NCBI GenBank assembly: GCA_017860295.1
Contig: JAFNAS010000018.1
Location: 55,426-119,425 of the forward strand
DNA from: Bacteroidota bacterium
Lineage (GTDB): Bacteria > Bacteroidota > Bacteroidia > Bacteroidales > Paludibacteraceae
Length of the DNA: 64,000 bases
Direction of reading: 5' to 3'
The number at the start of each line of letters is the position of its first letter. Within the stretch, counting starts at the first letter, position 1. A program made the position numbers and the translations under genes. Below, in pieces: positions 17,488 to 27,627 of this stretch. Below the pieces are notes generated by a model. It was not told the DNA's origin. It did no database searches and was given only the letters and a program-made list of their open reading frames with translations.

Positions 17488-17615
17488 TTCGACCTTGCAA
17501 TTTGACATATAAGCAATTGTTTGATAAGCCCCAATGTACTGAACTCGGTTTCCGGCCCGTTTTATCACGCCCAGAATCAATACTTTCTTGCTCTTAATGA
17601 GGATGAAAGCCGGTT

Positions 17616-17644
17616 TTTGTTAATCGAAAATATTTGTATCTTTG
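17616..17644 (+). promoter_or_regulatory. Promoter of the DUF2723 gene
   Basis: TTTG (17616-17619), 17 bases, then a perfect TATCTTTG (17637-17644), about 48 bases before the ATG at 17693. Confidence 0.65.
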
Positions 17645-17692
17645 GCAATTCAATCAGAAGCTAGTCTGTGATTGTAATCCATTATTCATAAC

Positions 17693-20600
17693 ATGAAGAA
17701 TTTCAAGCTGATTAACACCATTTCTGGATGGGTAGCCTTTGCTGCTGCTGCCATCGTATACATCGTTACGTTGGAACCAACGGCCAGTTTTTGGGATTGC
17801 CCCGAGTTTATTACCGTTGCTGCCAAGCTGGAAGTTGGGCACCCGCCGGGAAGTCCGTTACATGCGTTGATAGGACATTTCTTTTCGCTGTTTGCTTCCG
17901 ACAAATCACAAATTGCCTATTGTGTCAATGCAGCAACTGCCATTTACAGTGCACTTACCATCTTGTTTCTGTTCTGGACTATTACTTACTTTGCACGTAA
18001 GGTAATCGTAAATAAAGGTGAAGAGTTAACTACCGGACGTGCCATTGCCGTTTTAGGTGCCGGCTTTGTCGGTGCTTGGGCATTTATGTTCTCCGACTCA
18101 TTCTGGTGGTCGGCCGAAGAAGCCGAAGTGTATGGGTTTTCCACCTTGTGTACGGCTATCGTTATCTGGGCGATGTGCAAATGGGAGGAAGTATCGGATG
18201 AGCCTCATGCCGAAAAATGGATCATTCTGCTTTCGTATGTAATGGGGCTGTCGATCGGAGTTCACATTCTTAACCTACTTGCAATTCCGGCCTTGGTGCT
18301 GATCTATTATTTTAAAAAATATAAGGTGAACAAAAAAGGGCTTATTCTTGCCATCGTCGTATCCATTGCGATCCTTGCAGGGTTATTATACGGCCTGATG
18401 CCCTCTTATTTCTGGCTGGCTGGCTATTTAGAGCTATTCTTCGTCAATACCCTGTCGATGCCGTTCAACAGCGGTTTACTGGCCTATATAATTCTCTCGG
18501 CGGCTGCTTTGGCATGGGCATTGTATGAAACCCATACCCAAAAGAGCGATACCCGGGCTAAAATTGCATTTATCATAGCCGTGACGCTATCGGGGGTTCC
18601 ATTTCTAGGCACCCGTCTTTGGCTGGGTATTGCTATAATCGTCGCGACAGCCGTTTTGTTCTTTTATTTCAAAAAAGCCCTTCCAAATCAGGCTATGCAC
18701 CTGATTGTAACGGTCATTACGATGCTTCTGATCGGTTATTCTACCTTTGCTGTAATCGTCATACGTTCGAATGCCACTCCTCCGATGGATCAGAACAGCC
18801 CGGACAACGTATTTTCGTTGATGAGCTACCTGAGCCGTGACCAATATGGAGATCAGCCTTCATTACTGTATGGCCCGCAGTACACTGCCGAATACAAATG
18901 GAAAGCCGCCGAAGGTGGCAATTGCCTGCCTGAAGAAAAAGTCGGCAGCCCGCGTTATGGCAAAAAGCCCAAAGCGAATCCGAACGAAAAAGATCAGTAT
19001 ATTGTTACCGGTTATAAAAAAGATATTGTCTATGACGATGCATTCTGTAGCCTTTTCCCGCGCATGTACAGTCAACAACCGGGACACATTCAGGCATACA
19101 AAGAATGGGCTGGTGAACCGGAAAATACCGTCGATTATGAACCTTGCGGACAACAGCAGCAGGCTGTAACTCCATCGTTCATACAAAACATCGGCTTTTT
19201 CTTCAGCTATCAGGTCAACTTTATGTACTGGCGTTACTTTATGTGGAACTTCAGCGGACGCCAAAACGATATCCAATCGATGGGAGAAGTAGATCATGGC
19301 AACTGGATTACAGGCATCAACTTCATTGACAAATTGATGGTAGGCGACCAGTCGAATCTGCCGGATGAATTGGCACAAAACAAAGGACATAACGTTTATT
19401 TCCTTCTTCCATTCTTACTTGGTTTGCTCGGTCTGTTCTATCTTATTTACAGAGGAAAAGAAGGCATGCATGTTTTCTGGATTATTCTCGTGTTGTTCTT
19501 TATGATGGGAATAGCCATTGTGGTCTATCTGAACCAGACTCCGGCTCAACCCCGCGAAAGGGATTATGCCTATCTGGGATCGTTCTATGCATTTGCCATC
19601 TGGATCGGATTGGGAGTGCTGGCAATCTATCGTTTTCTCGAAAAACGCTTTAACGCAAAATTAAGTGCCGCAATAGCCACCGTCCTCGGGCTCATCATTC
19701 CGTCCATTCTCGGAGCTCAGAACTGGGACGATCACGATCGTTCGGGACGTTATACCTGCCGGGATTTCGGAATGAATTATCTGGTGGGACTTCCGCCAAA
19801 CTCCATTATCTTTACTTGTGGCGATAATGACACATTCCCGCTTTGGTACTGTAATGAAGTAGAACAGTTCCGACCTGATGTGCGTGTTTGTAACCTTAGT
19901 TACCTGCAAACAGACTGGTATATCGATCAAATGAAACGCCAATCCTATACATCGGCTCCGCTCCCTATTTCATGGAATGCATCCCAATACATGTCCGGTA
20001 GCCATGAAGTAGCACGTGTCTACGATCCGAAAGATTCGACGAAGGTAGATATCAAAACTGCCATGGCATTTGTCTTGAGCGCTGATCCGAGAACGAAGGA
20101 CCAGTTTGGGCAGGACATTTTCCCCACTTCCACCGTATTACTCCCGGTCAACAAACAAACCGTATTAAACAACAAGGTTGTTCCACCTGCACTTGCCGAT
20201 AAAATTCTACCTGTAATGGAATTGAAGGTGGGATCGCAAATTACCAAATCGGATCTGATTCTGATGGATATGTTACAAACCAACAACTGGAAACGTCCGG
20301 TTTACATTGCAGCCACAGTAGGATCCAGTATGTATAATGTTCGCCTGAATGATTATTTCCAACGCGAAGGGATCGTTAACCGCATTATTCCGGTAAAATC
20401 GGCCGAAGGGGCAAATACCAATACTGCAGCGATGTATGATAACCTGATGCATAAATACAAATGGGGCGGAATACAAAACCCGAAGGTATATCTCGACGAA
20501 AACATCGTGCGCATGGTTTCGATGTTCCGTATGCAATTTGCAGGCTTGGCCGAAGCACTACTACTGGAGAACAAACGCGATTCTGCTTTGAAAGTGCTGG

Positions 20601-20926
20601 ATTACGGAATGAAAGTCATTCCGGCAACTACCTTACCGCATGATTACTTCACCATGAACATGGGACGTTTCTATTATGAATTGGGTAAAACAGCCAAAGG
20701 CGATGCCCTTATGAATGCCGTAGCAAAACAGACGATCAAAAGTCTGACATGGTATTCGGGACTTACTCCGAAACAGATGCGCAGTGCTAGTGAGCGCATT
20801 CAAAACAATATGGCTACCCTAAGTAATCTGCTATACTTTGCTGATAAATTCAAACGGAAACAGATTATTGAGCAGTATTCGGCGCATTTTCAAACATTTG
20901 CAAAGATATTTAACATGCAACAATGA
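17693..20926 (+). CDS. DUF2723 (GT117, TMEM260-like) membrane glycosyltransferase
   Basis: A large membrane protein of 1,077 residues. The N-terminus carries the family block TLEPTASFWDCPEFI then GHPPGSPLHALIGHFF, like protein O-mannosyltransferases with an acidic residue after the first helix. Around a dozen membrane helices follow to about residue 660, then a soluble part with CGDNDTFPLWY and a C-terminal helical, TPR-like region. DUF2723 includes human TMEM260, an O-mannosyltransferase, and is widespread in Bacteroidota, where protein or lipid glycosylation is the likely role (inference). It stands alone with its own promoter and terminator. Confidence 0.85.
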   Translation: MKNFKLINTISGWVAFAAAAIVYIVTLEPTASFWDCPEFITVAAKLEVGHPPGSPLHALIGHFFSLFASDKSQIAYCVNAATAIYSALTILFLFWTITYFARKVIVNKGEELTTGRAIAVLGAGFVGAWAFMFSDSFWWSAEEAEVYGFSTLCTAIVIWAMCKWEEVSDEPHAEKWIILLSYVMGLSIGVHILNLLAIPALVLIYYFKKYKVNKKGLILAIVVSIAILAGLLYGLMPSYFWLAGYLELFFVNTLSMPFNSGLLAYIILSAAALAWALYETHTQKSDTRAKIAFIIAVTLSGVPFLGTRLWLGIAIIVATAVLFFYFKKALPNQAMHLIVTVITMLLIGYSTFAVIVIRSNATPPMDQNSPDNVFSLMSYLSRDQYGDQPSLLYGPQYTAEYKWKAAEGGNCLPEEKVGSPRYGKKPKANPNEKDQYIVTGYKKDIVYDDAFCSLFPRMYSQQPGHIQAYKEWAGEPENTVDYEPCGQQQQAVTPSFIQNIGFFFSYQVNFMYWRYFMWNFSGRQNDIQSMGEVDHGNWITGINFIDKLMVGDQSNLPDELAQNKGHNVYFLLPFLLGLLGLFYLIYRGKEGMHVFWIILVLFFMMGIAIVVYLNQTPAQPRERDYAYLGSFYAFAIWIGLGVLAIYRFLEKRFNAKLSAAIATVLGLIIPSILGAQNWDDHDRSGRYTCRDFGMNYLVGLPPNSIIFTCGDNDTFPLWYCNEVEQFRPDVRVCNLSYLQTDWYIDQMKRQSYTSAPLPISWNASQYMSGSHEVARVYDPKDSTKVDIKTAMAFVLSADPRTKDQFGQDIFPTSTVLLPVNKQTVLNNKVVPPALADKILPVMELKVGSQITKSDLILMDMLQTNNWKRPVYIAATVGSSMYNVRLNDYFQREGIVNRIIPVKSAEGANTNTAAMYDNLMHKYKWGGIQNPKVYLDENIVRMVSMFRMQFAGLAEALLLENKRDSALKVLDYGMKVIPATTLPHDYFTMNMGRFYYELGKTAKGDALMNAVAKQTIKSLTWYSGLTPKQMRSASERIQNNMATLSNLLYFADKFKRKQIIEQYSAHFQTFAKIFNMQQ

Positions 20927-20940
20927 GCCATAAGATAATT

Positions 20941-20990
20941 AACAGAGCCGCCATCCGTATTAATACAGATGGCGGCTCTGTTGTTTTCAG
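20941..20990 (+). terminator. Terminator after the DUF2723 gene
   Basis: A 15-bp GC-rich perfect stem (20941-20955 with 20968-20982) with a 12-base loop, followed by a T-rich stretch. Confidence 0.88.
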
Positions 20991-21065
20991 CTATATAATT
21001 ATCAAAATAAAAACACATTCATCGGATAACACCCCTGAAAAATATCTCTATTGTAAACAACTCAT

Positions 21066-22316
21066 TTAAGATCTTATTTGTCCGTTGCCGGTAATTACCC
21101 ATTTGTAGGTGGTCATCTCTTGTAGCGCCATGGGACCCCGGGCATGAAGTTTTTGTGTGCTGATGCCGATTTCGGCTCCCAGACCAAACTGAGCACCATC
21201 TGTAAAGGCGGTAGATGTATTGGCATAAACACATGCGGCATCGACCTGCTGCTGGAAAGTGGCAATACGCAATTTATTCTCACTTACAATGGCCTCGCTG
21301 TGTTTTGAACCATATTTGGCAATATGATCGAGCGCTTCGGTAAATGTTCCGACGGTTTTGATGGCCATTTTGTAATCCAGGAATTCGGTGCCGTATTCTT
21401 TTTCAGATGCTTCTTTCAATAACCGTTCCGGATAAAAACCTTTCAACGAACCATACGACTGTTCATCGGCATAAATCACCACATTGGAATTGATCAGCGG
21501 GGCACACAACATAGAGAGGTCGTGAATGCGGCTGGCATGTACCAACAAACAATCAAGCGCATTACATACGCTTACGCGACGTGTTTTGGCATTGTTGATG
21601 ATGGCAGCCCCTTTCTTTAAATCTCCGAATTCATCGAAATAGGTATGACAAACACCGGCTCCCGTTTCAATAACCGGCACACGAGCATTATCACGCACAT
21701 GTTCGATCAGCTTTTGGCCTCCGCGCGGTATCACCAAATCGACCTGACCGACGGCATGAAGCAGTTCGGTAGTTGTTTCATGTCCGGAGGGTAACAGCGT
21801 TACAATATCAGGGTTCAGTTCAAACTTCACCAACACCTTCCGGATCAGTTCCACAATGGCGCTATTTGAATTTTGAGCATCGCTGCCACCCTTGAGGAGG
21901 CAAACATTTCCTGATTTCAGACAAAGCGAAAAAACATCGAAACTCACATTGGGACGAGCCTCATAAATAATCCCGATTACGCCAAATGGCACCGTAATCC
22001 GTTTGATATTAACGCCATTTGGCCGTACAATATCAGACAACACGTGTCCTAACGGAGATGGCAACAGAGCCACATTACGCAGATCGGAAGCAATGCCCTC
22101 AATGCGTTCTGCAGTCAGTTTCAACCGGTCGTATTTTGGATCGTCCGGACTCATCCGATCAAGGTCCTTCCGGTTTTCTTCAATAATATGAGCACTTTGC
22201 GCTACTGCTTCGTCGGCAATGGCATTCAGAACGCGATTGATAGTAGCATCCGTAATTTTGGACAACTCCTTCTTTGCCTGATGTGCATTTTCAAAAATGG
22301 TTGTTAACGAATTCAT
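21066..22316 (-). CDS. proA: Glutamate-5-semialdehyde dehydrogenase (gamma-glutamyl phosphate reductase) ProA
   Basis: A cytoplasmic enzyme of 416 residues that reduces gamma-glutamyl phosphate with NADPH in proline synthesis. It has the aldehyde-dehydrogenase-like fold with [27 protein letters not shown], the catalytic cysteine in [12 protein letters not shown], and late [18 protein letters not shown]. Its usual partner proB is not next to it in this window. A TAGATTTG -7-like element on the minus strand (22366-22373) lies about 50 bases before its start. Confidence 0.97.
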   Translation of the reverse strand: MNSLTTIFENAHQAKKELSKITDATINRVLNAIADEAVAQSAHIIEENRKDLDRMSPDDPKYDRLKLTAERIEGIASDLRNVALLPSPLGHVLSDIVRPNGVNIKRITVPFGVIGIIYEARPNVSFDVFSLCLKSGNVCLLKGGSDAQNSNSAIVELIRKVLVKFELNPDIVTLLPSGHETTTELLHAVGQVDLVIPRGGQKLIEHVRDNARVPVIETGAGVCHTYFDEFGDLKKGAAIINNAKTRRVSVCNALDCLLVHASRIHDLSMLCAPLINSNVVIYADEQSYGSLKGFYPERLLKEASEKEYGTEFLDYKMAIKTVGTFTEALDHIAKYGSKHSEAIVSENKLRIATFQQQVDAACVYANTSTAFTDGAQFGLGAEIGISTQKLHARGPMALQEMTTYKWVITGNGQIRS

Positions 22317-22421
22317 TGTTGAACGTATTTGTGTGAGGATGAGTGAAATTCACTAAATCGAATTACAAATCTAATACTGTTTATGCAATTTCCGACGAAA
22401 CCGACTGATTTCTTTTAAAAA

Positions 22422-23201
22422 TTAGTGTTTCCGGTTGTACCAGACAATTATTCGTTTCACCTCATTCTTAATATTTTGACTGATAAGTTCACGCCACCAC
22501 TTCCACCGGTTGTCTGTCCAGCGCTGAGGGTGAGTCGTAAACATAATTCTATCGGGTAACATTCTACGGGAAACTGCCTCGATAATATCGCCGGTAGTAT
22601 GAAATTGGGAAAAATCAGATCCCTCTACTTTATCGCGAATGTTATATTTTTGTCCGTTCCAGCAGCGTCCGGTGTCAGTCAAATAGGTCAAATCGTTAAA
22701 ATCGATGTCGAAATAGGGTTCACCAATGATACCCCACCGGCGATAGTCGTACTTTTTCCACAGATCGCGATTATCATGCAACGAAGTAGGGCTCCCATGC
22801 ATACAAATGGTTTGTACCGGATAAAAGAGGCGAAAATAGGCGAGATTTTCTTCAAAGATACCGATTGCCCGATTCGCATCTCCCTTGGTAAGACTTAGCT
22901 CTTCGTAGTGATACCCAATTTCGTGGTTTAGAGCTATAATCTCCCGAATCACCTCCGGACAATTGAACTTCGGCGTTTTTCTAAAATAATAACTACCACG
23001 AATTCTTCTGGCCTCTTCAATCTGAGCACACTGGAGTGAATGCGAAGGGCGGGCATCCACGTCGTGTCGCAATATAACAAACCGTCCCTGACGATTGCCC
23101 TGACAATACTCTTCAAAGGTACGGAATTCATATCCATGCTGCTGTAGCGAGGATAATAATTCGTCATATTTGGCCCATGTAAAATCTTTGTTCAACACCA
23201 T
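22422..23201 (-). CDS. NodB-fold polysaccharide deacetylase-like protein
   Basis: A protein of 259 residues with no signal peptide. The N-terminal catalytic strand reads FVILRHDVDARPSHS, giving the aspartates of a NodB-type metal site; EIGYHYEEL offers the following histidine(s), and ICMHGSP a further one. The substrate cannot be read from the sequence. It ends the glycan-related gene set that begins with the GT4 gene (spacing of 12 bases to DUF354), which suggests it trims an acetyl or similar group from the same cell-envelope glycan. Confidence 0.78.
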   Translation of the reverse strand: MVLNKDFTWAKYDELLSSLQQHGYEFRTFEEYCQGNRQGRFVILRHDVDARPSHSLQCAQIEEARRIRGSYYFRKTPKFNCPEVIREIIALNHEIGYHYEELSLTKGDANRAIGIFEENLAYFRLFYPVQTICMHGSPTSLHDNRDLWKKYDYRRWGIIGEPYFDIDFNDLTYLTDTGRCWNGQKYNIRDKVEGSDFSQFHTTGDIIEAVSRRMLPDRIMFTTHPQRWTDNRWKWWRELISQNIKNEVKRIIVWYNRKH

Positions 23202-23213
23202 TGTCGTGAGATT

Positions 23214-24284
23214 TTATATTCGATTCGGATTTTCGCTATTTTTCAAATAATGCTCAACAAAATTAATAAGAAAGTCAGTTGTATCAATACGCTCCGATAA
23301 AAACAGCTCCCTTTTTTGTTGCCACCGTTGCTTCAAATCCGTTTGCAACAACAAAAACTCTATCTTTTCAAGCATCCGGTTAAAATCGCCGGGTTGATAG
23401 CCGAATGCAAGCCCGAAATTGTGTTCCAGATCTTCGATACAGCTGAGCTCACCCACCAATGTATTGCAACGAAATGCAGGAGTTCCCAAAATAGCCGCTT
23501 CCGAAGTCATGGTTTGACTATCACCTATAAAAAGGGTGGCAAAAGCCAACAAATCGTGTATTTTTTCGGGCGATACGGCCAAACGATAGGGCTCCAGTTC
23601 AGTCTCCATCTCCCGTTCGGTCGTGATAAAAATCGTACCGTGCTTTTTCAACAAATCGACCAATCGCAGTTTCTGCTCCAAAGAAAGTCCATGTACATTG
23701 CCGTCGTGATGGGCTTTGAACGCATTGAACCGAAGGACAAAGTACCGATCGGCGGCTCCGATTCCAAGCAAACGAAGCGTCTCCTCGTTCGGAGTAAACC
23801 TGTCGGGATGCAAATAGGCCAACTCGTGGGTTCCTTTGTAAAAAACCACATTTTTTGCTTTACGGTTGCCCACCAAAGCGATCGGCGATAGCACGGTGTT
23901 GCAAAACGGATGTACGTGGCGGACAACCAAAGGCTCCACCTTGTCGTCGTCATCATCCAGAAAAATCGATTTCATCCGGCAAAAACGAGATGCCTGGGCA
24001 ATGGAGACCGACGATCCGACTCCGATATCAATCCGTTTGCGGATGGCCAGTTGCCAGATAAACCAGTCATAGTGTAACTGCATAAAGGCTTTACCAATCA
24101 ACGAATCACGTTTTTTTCCGGTCAGCGACAGATAGGCGATACCTTCGTTATCCAACAGTTGTTTGGCTGCAGGAATATCTTTCACCGTGACAGTAACTTC
24201 GTGCCCGTGCTGCTTCAGAATACGAATAGTATGCTTCAGCAGATGGACATGTGCCGGATGATTTATATCGAATAAAATATTCAT
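23214..24284 (-). CDS. DUF354 family protein (GT-B-like)
   Basis: A protein of 356 residues of the DUF354 family. The start MNILFDINHPAHVHL is diagnostic, followed by KQHGHEVTVTVKD, IGVGSSVSIAQASR, and a C-terminal half with FIGDSQTMTSEAAILGTPAFR, laid out like the nucleotide-sugar site of MurG-type enzymes. The biochemical activity of the family is poorly known; a glycosyltransferase- or epimerase-like role in envelope glycan synthesis is the usual inference. It lies 9 bases after the FemAB-like gene and 12 before the deacetylase gene. Confidence 0.82.
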   Translation of the reverse strand: MNILFDINHPAHVHLLKHTIRILKQHGHEVTVTVKDIPAAKQLLDNEGIAYLSLTGKKRDSLIGKAFMQLHYDWFIWQLAIRKRIDIGVGSSVSIAQASRFCRMKSIFLDDDDDKVEPLVVRHVHPFCNTVLSPIALVGNRKAKNVVFYKGTHELAYLHPDRFTPNEETLRLLGIGAADRYFVLRFNAFKAHHDGNVHGLSLEQKLRLVDLLKKHGTIFITTEREMETELEPYRLAVSPEKIHDLLAFATLFIGDSQTMTSEAAILGTPAFRCNTLVGELSCIEDLEHNFGLAFGYQPGDFNRMLEKIEFLLLQTDLKQRWQQKRELFLSERIDTTDFLINFVEHYLKNSENPNRI

Positions 24285-24293
24285 AAATACGTT

Positions 24294-25325
24294 TCAATGA
24301 ATTCGCTGCCACAATCTGAAAGCTATTTTCATCATGCCGAACACCAGTTTATTGTGGGGCAACTCATAACGTCCGAAGTTAACCAACTTACCTCCGAACT
24401 GTATTTTATAATCGCGCACTCCGTAGGGGACCCCCGGCTTACCGGCTCCTCCGAAATCAAACAGTGGAATCCCTTCAGTCTGCGCAATCCGAAGAATTTC
24501 CCAAGGCAAAATATCGTTTGGATTGAAAGAGTAGTATTTTCGAAAACTACCGGCATACCAGTCGTAGAAACGCCCGTTATAAGCCAGCACAAACATAGCA
24601 CCGGCCAATTCTCCGCCACAAAATGCGCCATAAATGCGTAACATGCCGTTATCCTGTATCTGTCTGAAAGCATTTCGAAACAACTGCTCGTCGGCCAATG
24701 GCAACTTGGCTCGTTTGTAAACCTCCGTCAGGATGGAGAATGCCTTCGTTGCCTCCGATTCGGTTTCAATCCGCTTCACGGTCAATCCTTTTCGCTGAGC
24801 CTGCCTGATATTATTCCGTTTACGGCTTTTTACTCCTTTCCACAATTCTTCTTCGGTCTGAGTCAGATCAATCAAAATATTCAGATGATCTTCGTAAACG
24901 GCTCCCGCATCAGCGAAAGCACTTTTCATCGTTCCCAATTCAAAAAGATTGCGGAATTGAGAATAGACCACCCGGATGTGCTTGTTTGTTAGATAAGCCT
25001 GCAAGATAACAGCAACCAGTTCGGGATCATTGTTTTTCACCAACGGTCCACCTGCAACTACAGCCCGGGATGTCAATGTTCCCAACATGCCTCCATATAC
25101 CTGATGTATAATCACAAGCATCACACCAACCATTGCATCATCACCGTCAAAAAGGGCAATGACAAAAGGGCGGAACCCTTTTACATCCTGATGAATTTCA
25201 TAATATTCAGGCGTTTGAAAAATAGTTCCGTGCGGATGATGGGCAACGAAGTCAGCCCACTGCTTCCGGTCAATATTCTCCAATCCGCAAATCGTACGAT
25301 ACTTATCACTGTTTTTTTGCCTCAT
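24294..25325 (-). CDS. FemAB/GNAT-fold aminoacyl- or acyltransferase-like protein
   Basis: A protein of about 343 residues with the two-GNAT-fold FemX/FemAB layout. It has an N-terminal lead with HPHGTIFQTPEYYEIHQ, ILIDLTQTEEELWKGVKSRKR in the middle, and a C-terminal block GAMFVLAYNGRFYDWYAGS then FDFGGAGKPG typical of lipid II or polysaccharide acyl transfer enzymes. In this setting it more likely modifies a glycan than builds peptidoglycan bridges. Three ATG codons lie close together (25334, 25328, 25325); all overlap the end of the GT4 gene by about 20-29 bases. Confidence 0.78.
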   Translation of the reverse strand: MRQKNSDKYRTICGLENIDRKQWADFVAHHPHGTIFQTPEYYEIHQDVKGFRPFVIALFDGDDAMVGVMLVIIHQVYGGMLGTLTSRAVVAGGPLVKNNDPELVAVILQAYLTNKHIRVVYSQFRNLFELGTMKSAFADAGAVYEDHLNILIDLTQTEEELWKGVKSRKRNNIRQAQRKGLTVKRIETESEATKAFSILTEVYKRAKLPLADEQLFRNAFRQIQDNGMLRIYGAFCGGELAGAMFVLAYNGRFYDWYAGSFRKYYSFNPNDILPWEILRIAQTEGIPLFDFGGAGKPGVPYGVRDYKIQFGGKLVNFGRYELPHNKLVFGMMKIAFRLWQRIH

Positions 25326-26247
25326 CATGCACACACCTTTGATAAATTCGGATCAACTCACCGGCTATGCGGTTGTCCGTCAAACCCAATTGCTGTATCT
25401 TTTCTCTACCCACTGTTCTACCTTTGTTTGATGCAAAACGAAGCGCCTCCTGCAAACCAGAAGTTACCGACTCCACTTCAAACGAAGTGATATAGCAGCC
25501 ATCGACCCCTTCGGTAAGTTGTTTTACATCGCCGACATCCGTCGAGACGACCGGACAATTACAAGCCATAGCCTCTTTGATAAATTGAGGCGATCCCTCA
25601 GTAAAAGAGGTCATCAGCGCAACATCGGCGGCATTCAGCGCCAAATTAACCCCATCGCGATCAAACCCTTTCAATTCTACAAGTTGTGCACCCGGAATAT
25701 TCCGAACGGCCTGCGAGGCCAACGGATAATTTTTCACTTCGACTTCATGGGTTCCGGCAAAGAGGATATACACCTCTCCGTCATTCCAACCCAGTTGCTG
25801 ACGAGCTATCTTTTTGTTAACCGGGAAAAACCGGTTCGTATTCACCCCACAAGGCAACACAGAATAACGACTACGCGGATTGGCAATTTCGACAGCTTGC
25901 TGCGATACAAAGATAGCATACCGCGACAGCCGAATTGCCCAACGCGACCATTTCAAAACCCGGGGATCATTAATATCACTCCCATGAAATGTAGTAACCA
26001 CAGGGACTTTACGCTGAAGGTTTGCTAACAATCCGGACAACCCGTAATGCGCATGGATAATATTAGGTCGAAACGTGCTTATTTTTGATTTTAAACCAGA
26101 CAAAGCATGCAAATAGCCTTTAATTCCTTTTTCGCGAATTAAATAAAATTCCACCATTTCGCCACAAGCCAACAGACTCTCAGCCTGCTCTTTTATAAAA
26201 GGAGCTATTTGCCGGTTGGTCGCGCTGCAAACAATAAGAATTTTCAT
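25306..26247 (-). CDS. Glycosyltransferase family 4
   Basis: A GT-B glycosyltransferase of 313 residues. Visible are the N-terminal KILIVCSATN, IIHAHYGLSGLLA, TTFHGSDIND and, in the C-terminal domain, FTEGSPQFIKEAMACNCPVVSTDVGD, which is the E-x7-E type retaining-GT4 motif. It is the first gene of the minus-strand envelope set and overlaps the next gene. A CAAAATTA sequence at 26279-26286 (TAATTTTG on the minus strand) may be its promoter -7 element. Confidence 0.9.
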   Translation of the reverse strand: MKILIVCSATNRQIAPFIKEQAESLLACGEMVEFYLIREKGIKGYLHALSGLKSKISTFRPNIIHAHYGLSGLLANLQRKVPVVTTFHGSDINDPRVLKWSRWAIRLSRYAIFVSQQAVEIANPRSRYSVLPCGVNTNRFFPVNKKIARQQLGWNDGEVYILFAGTHEVEVKNYPLASQAVRNIPGAQLVELKGFDRDGVNLALNAADVALMTSFTEGSPQFIKEAMACNCPVVSTDVGDVKQLTEGVDGCYITSFEVESVTSGLQEALRFASNKGRTVGREKIQQLGLTDNRIAGELIRIYQRCVHDEAKKQ

Positions 26248-26400
26248 GCAAGGTCAATAGCTAAAGTAAACAATTGCACAAAATTAATAAAATTATACCA
26301 TTCTTCCCATCGAATGCCCATAAATGGTTAATCTATTTTACAGGGAAGAAAAACATGCTGCATAACATATTTTACACCCTGACAGACAAAAATAAATCCG

Positions 26401-26408
26401 TAAATTTG
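26401..26408 (+). promoter_or_regulatory. -7 element before galK
   Basis: TAAATTTG, 43 bases before the galK ATG. No good -33 box is evident. Confidence 0.45.
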
Positions 26409-26451
26409 TACTATATCATTAATTCATTCTCAGCCACATAAACAACTAATT

Positions 26452-27615
26452 ATGAAAACAAAAGAATTAAAGCAAGCATTTGAGGCCGCTTATGGAGCTG
26501 CTCCCGATGCTGTTTATTTTTCACCGGGACGCGTCAATCTGATAGGTGAACATACCGACTACAACGGAGGATCGGTTTTTCCCTGTGCTTTGAGTTTCGG
26601 CACCTATCTGCTGCTCCGCAAAAACGGAGGCAAAACAGTAAGATTCAAATCGTTGAACCAACCGGAAGTTACAGAACTCTCATTTGACCAACTGACAACC
26701 CCGCTCGATAAAATCTGGGTAAACTATCCACTGGGAGTCTTTGCCCAATTCATCAAACGAGGCATAAAAATAGAAGAAGGATTCGACATTCTGATCTGGG
26801 GAAATGTCCCCAACGGAGCAGGATTATCATCATCGGCAGCATTGGAGGTGGTTACTGCCTATGCTCTGAACGATCAATTGGGAGCCGGATTCAACCGTAC
26901 GGTTCTGGCGCAAATCGGACAGAAAGCAGAACACGAATTTGCCTTTGTGAATTGCGGTATCATGGATCAGTTTGCTTCGGCAAACGGAGCCAAAGACCAC
27001 GCCATCCACCTGAATTGCGACACGCTCGAATTTGAATTGGTTCCGGTAAAACTCGACGGTGTTAAAATCCTGATTTCGAATACCCACAGCCCACACAAAT
27101 TGGATTCGGGTGCATACAACCAACGCGTTGCCGAGTGTAAAAAAGCCGTTGAACTTATTTCGAAGGTACGTCCTATCAAATACCTGGCAGAACTGACTGA
27201 AGACGATTTCAAAAAAGTAGAATCGGCACTTGATAGCGACCCGGTTGCTCACAAGCGTGCCCGCCACGTGGTTACCGAAGTTCAACGCACCTCGGATGCC
27301 GTAAAAGCGCTGAAAGCCGGTGAAATCGAGAAATTCGGCAAAATGATGAATGCATCTCACGTCTCGCTTCGCGACGACTACGAAGTAACCGGACTGGAAC
27401 TCGACACCATGGCCGAAGAGGCCTGGAAAATACCCGGAGTAATCGGCTCGCGTATGACGGGCGGCGGCTTTGGCGGTTGCACAGTCAGCTTGGTAAAAGA
27501 AGATGCCATCGATACGTTCATCGAAAAAGTCGGGGCTGCATATAAAGCCAAAACAGGCATTACTCCCGATTTTTATGTTGCCGAAATCGGTGACGGAGCG
27601 TGTAAAATTGAATAA
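26452..27615 (+). CDS. galK: Galactokinase GalK
   Basis: A cytoplasmic kinase of 387 residues that makes galactose 1-phosphate from galactose and ATP. All three GHMP-kinase motifs are present: the sugar-binding start PGRVNLIGEHTDYNGG, the ATP loop GAGLSSSAALEV near residue 123, and the late GGGFGGCTVSLV. It is followed 12 bases later by galM, so the two form a galactose operon. No galactose transporter or galT lies nearby. Confidence 0.97.
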   Translation: MKTKELKQAFEAAYGAAPDAVYFSPGRVNLIGEHTDYNGGSVFPCALSFGTYLLLRKNGGKTVRFKSLNQPEVTELSFDQLTTPLDKIWVNYPLGVFAQFIKRGIKIEEGFDILIWGNVPNGAGLSSSAALEVVTAYALNDQLGAGFNRTVLAQIGQKAEHEFAFVNCGIMDQFASANGAKDHAIHLNCDTLEFELVPVKLDGVKILISNTHSPHKLDSGAYNQRVAECKKAVELISKVRPIKYLAELTEDDFKKVESALDSDPVAHKRARHVVTEVQRTSDAVKALKAGEIEKFGKMMNASHVSLRDDYEVTGLELDTMAEEAWKIPGVIGSRMTGGGFGGCTVSLVKEDAIDTFIEKVGAAYKAKTGITPDFYVAEIGDGACKIE

Positions 27616-27627
27616 CGAGAGTCAAGT

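Larger units (their letters stand above)
17238..17692. other. 455-base divergent intergenic region (sppA / DUF2723)
   Basis: The divergent region between sppA and the DUF2723 gene. It contains the two promoter candidates listed separately and T-rich stretches. I see no RNA gene, ORF or repeat here. Confidence 0.6.
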
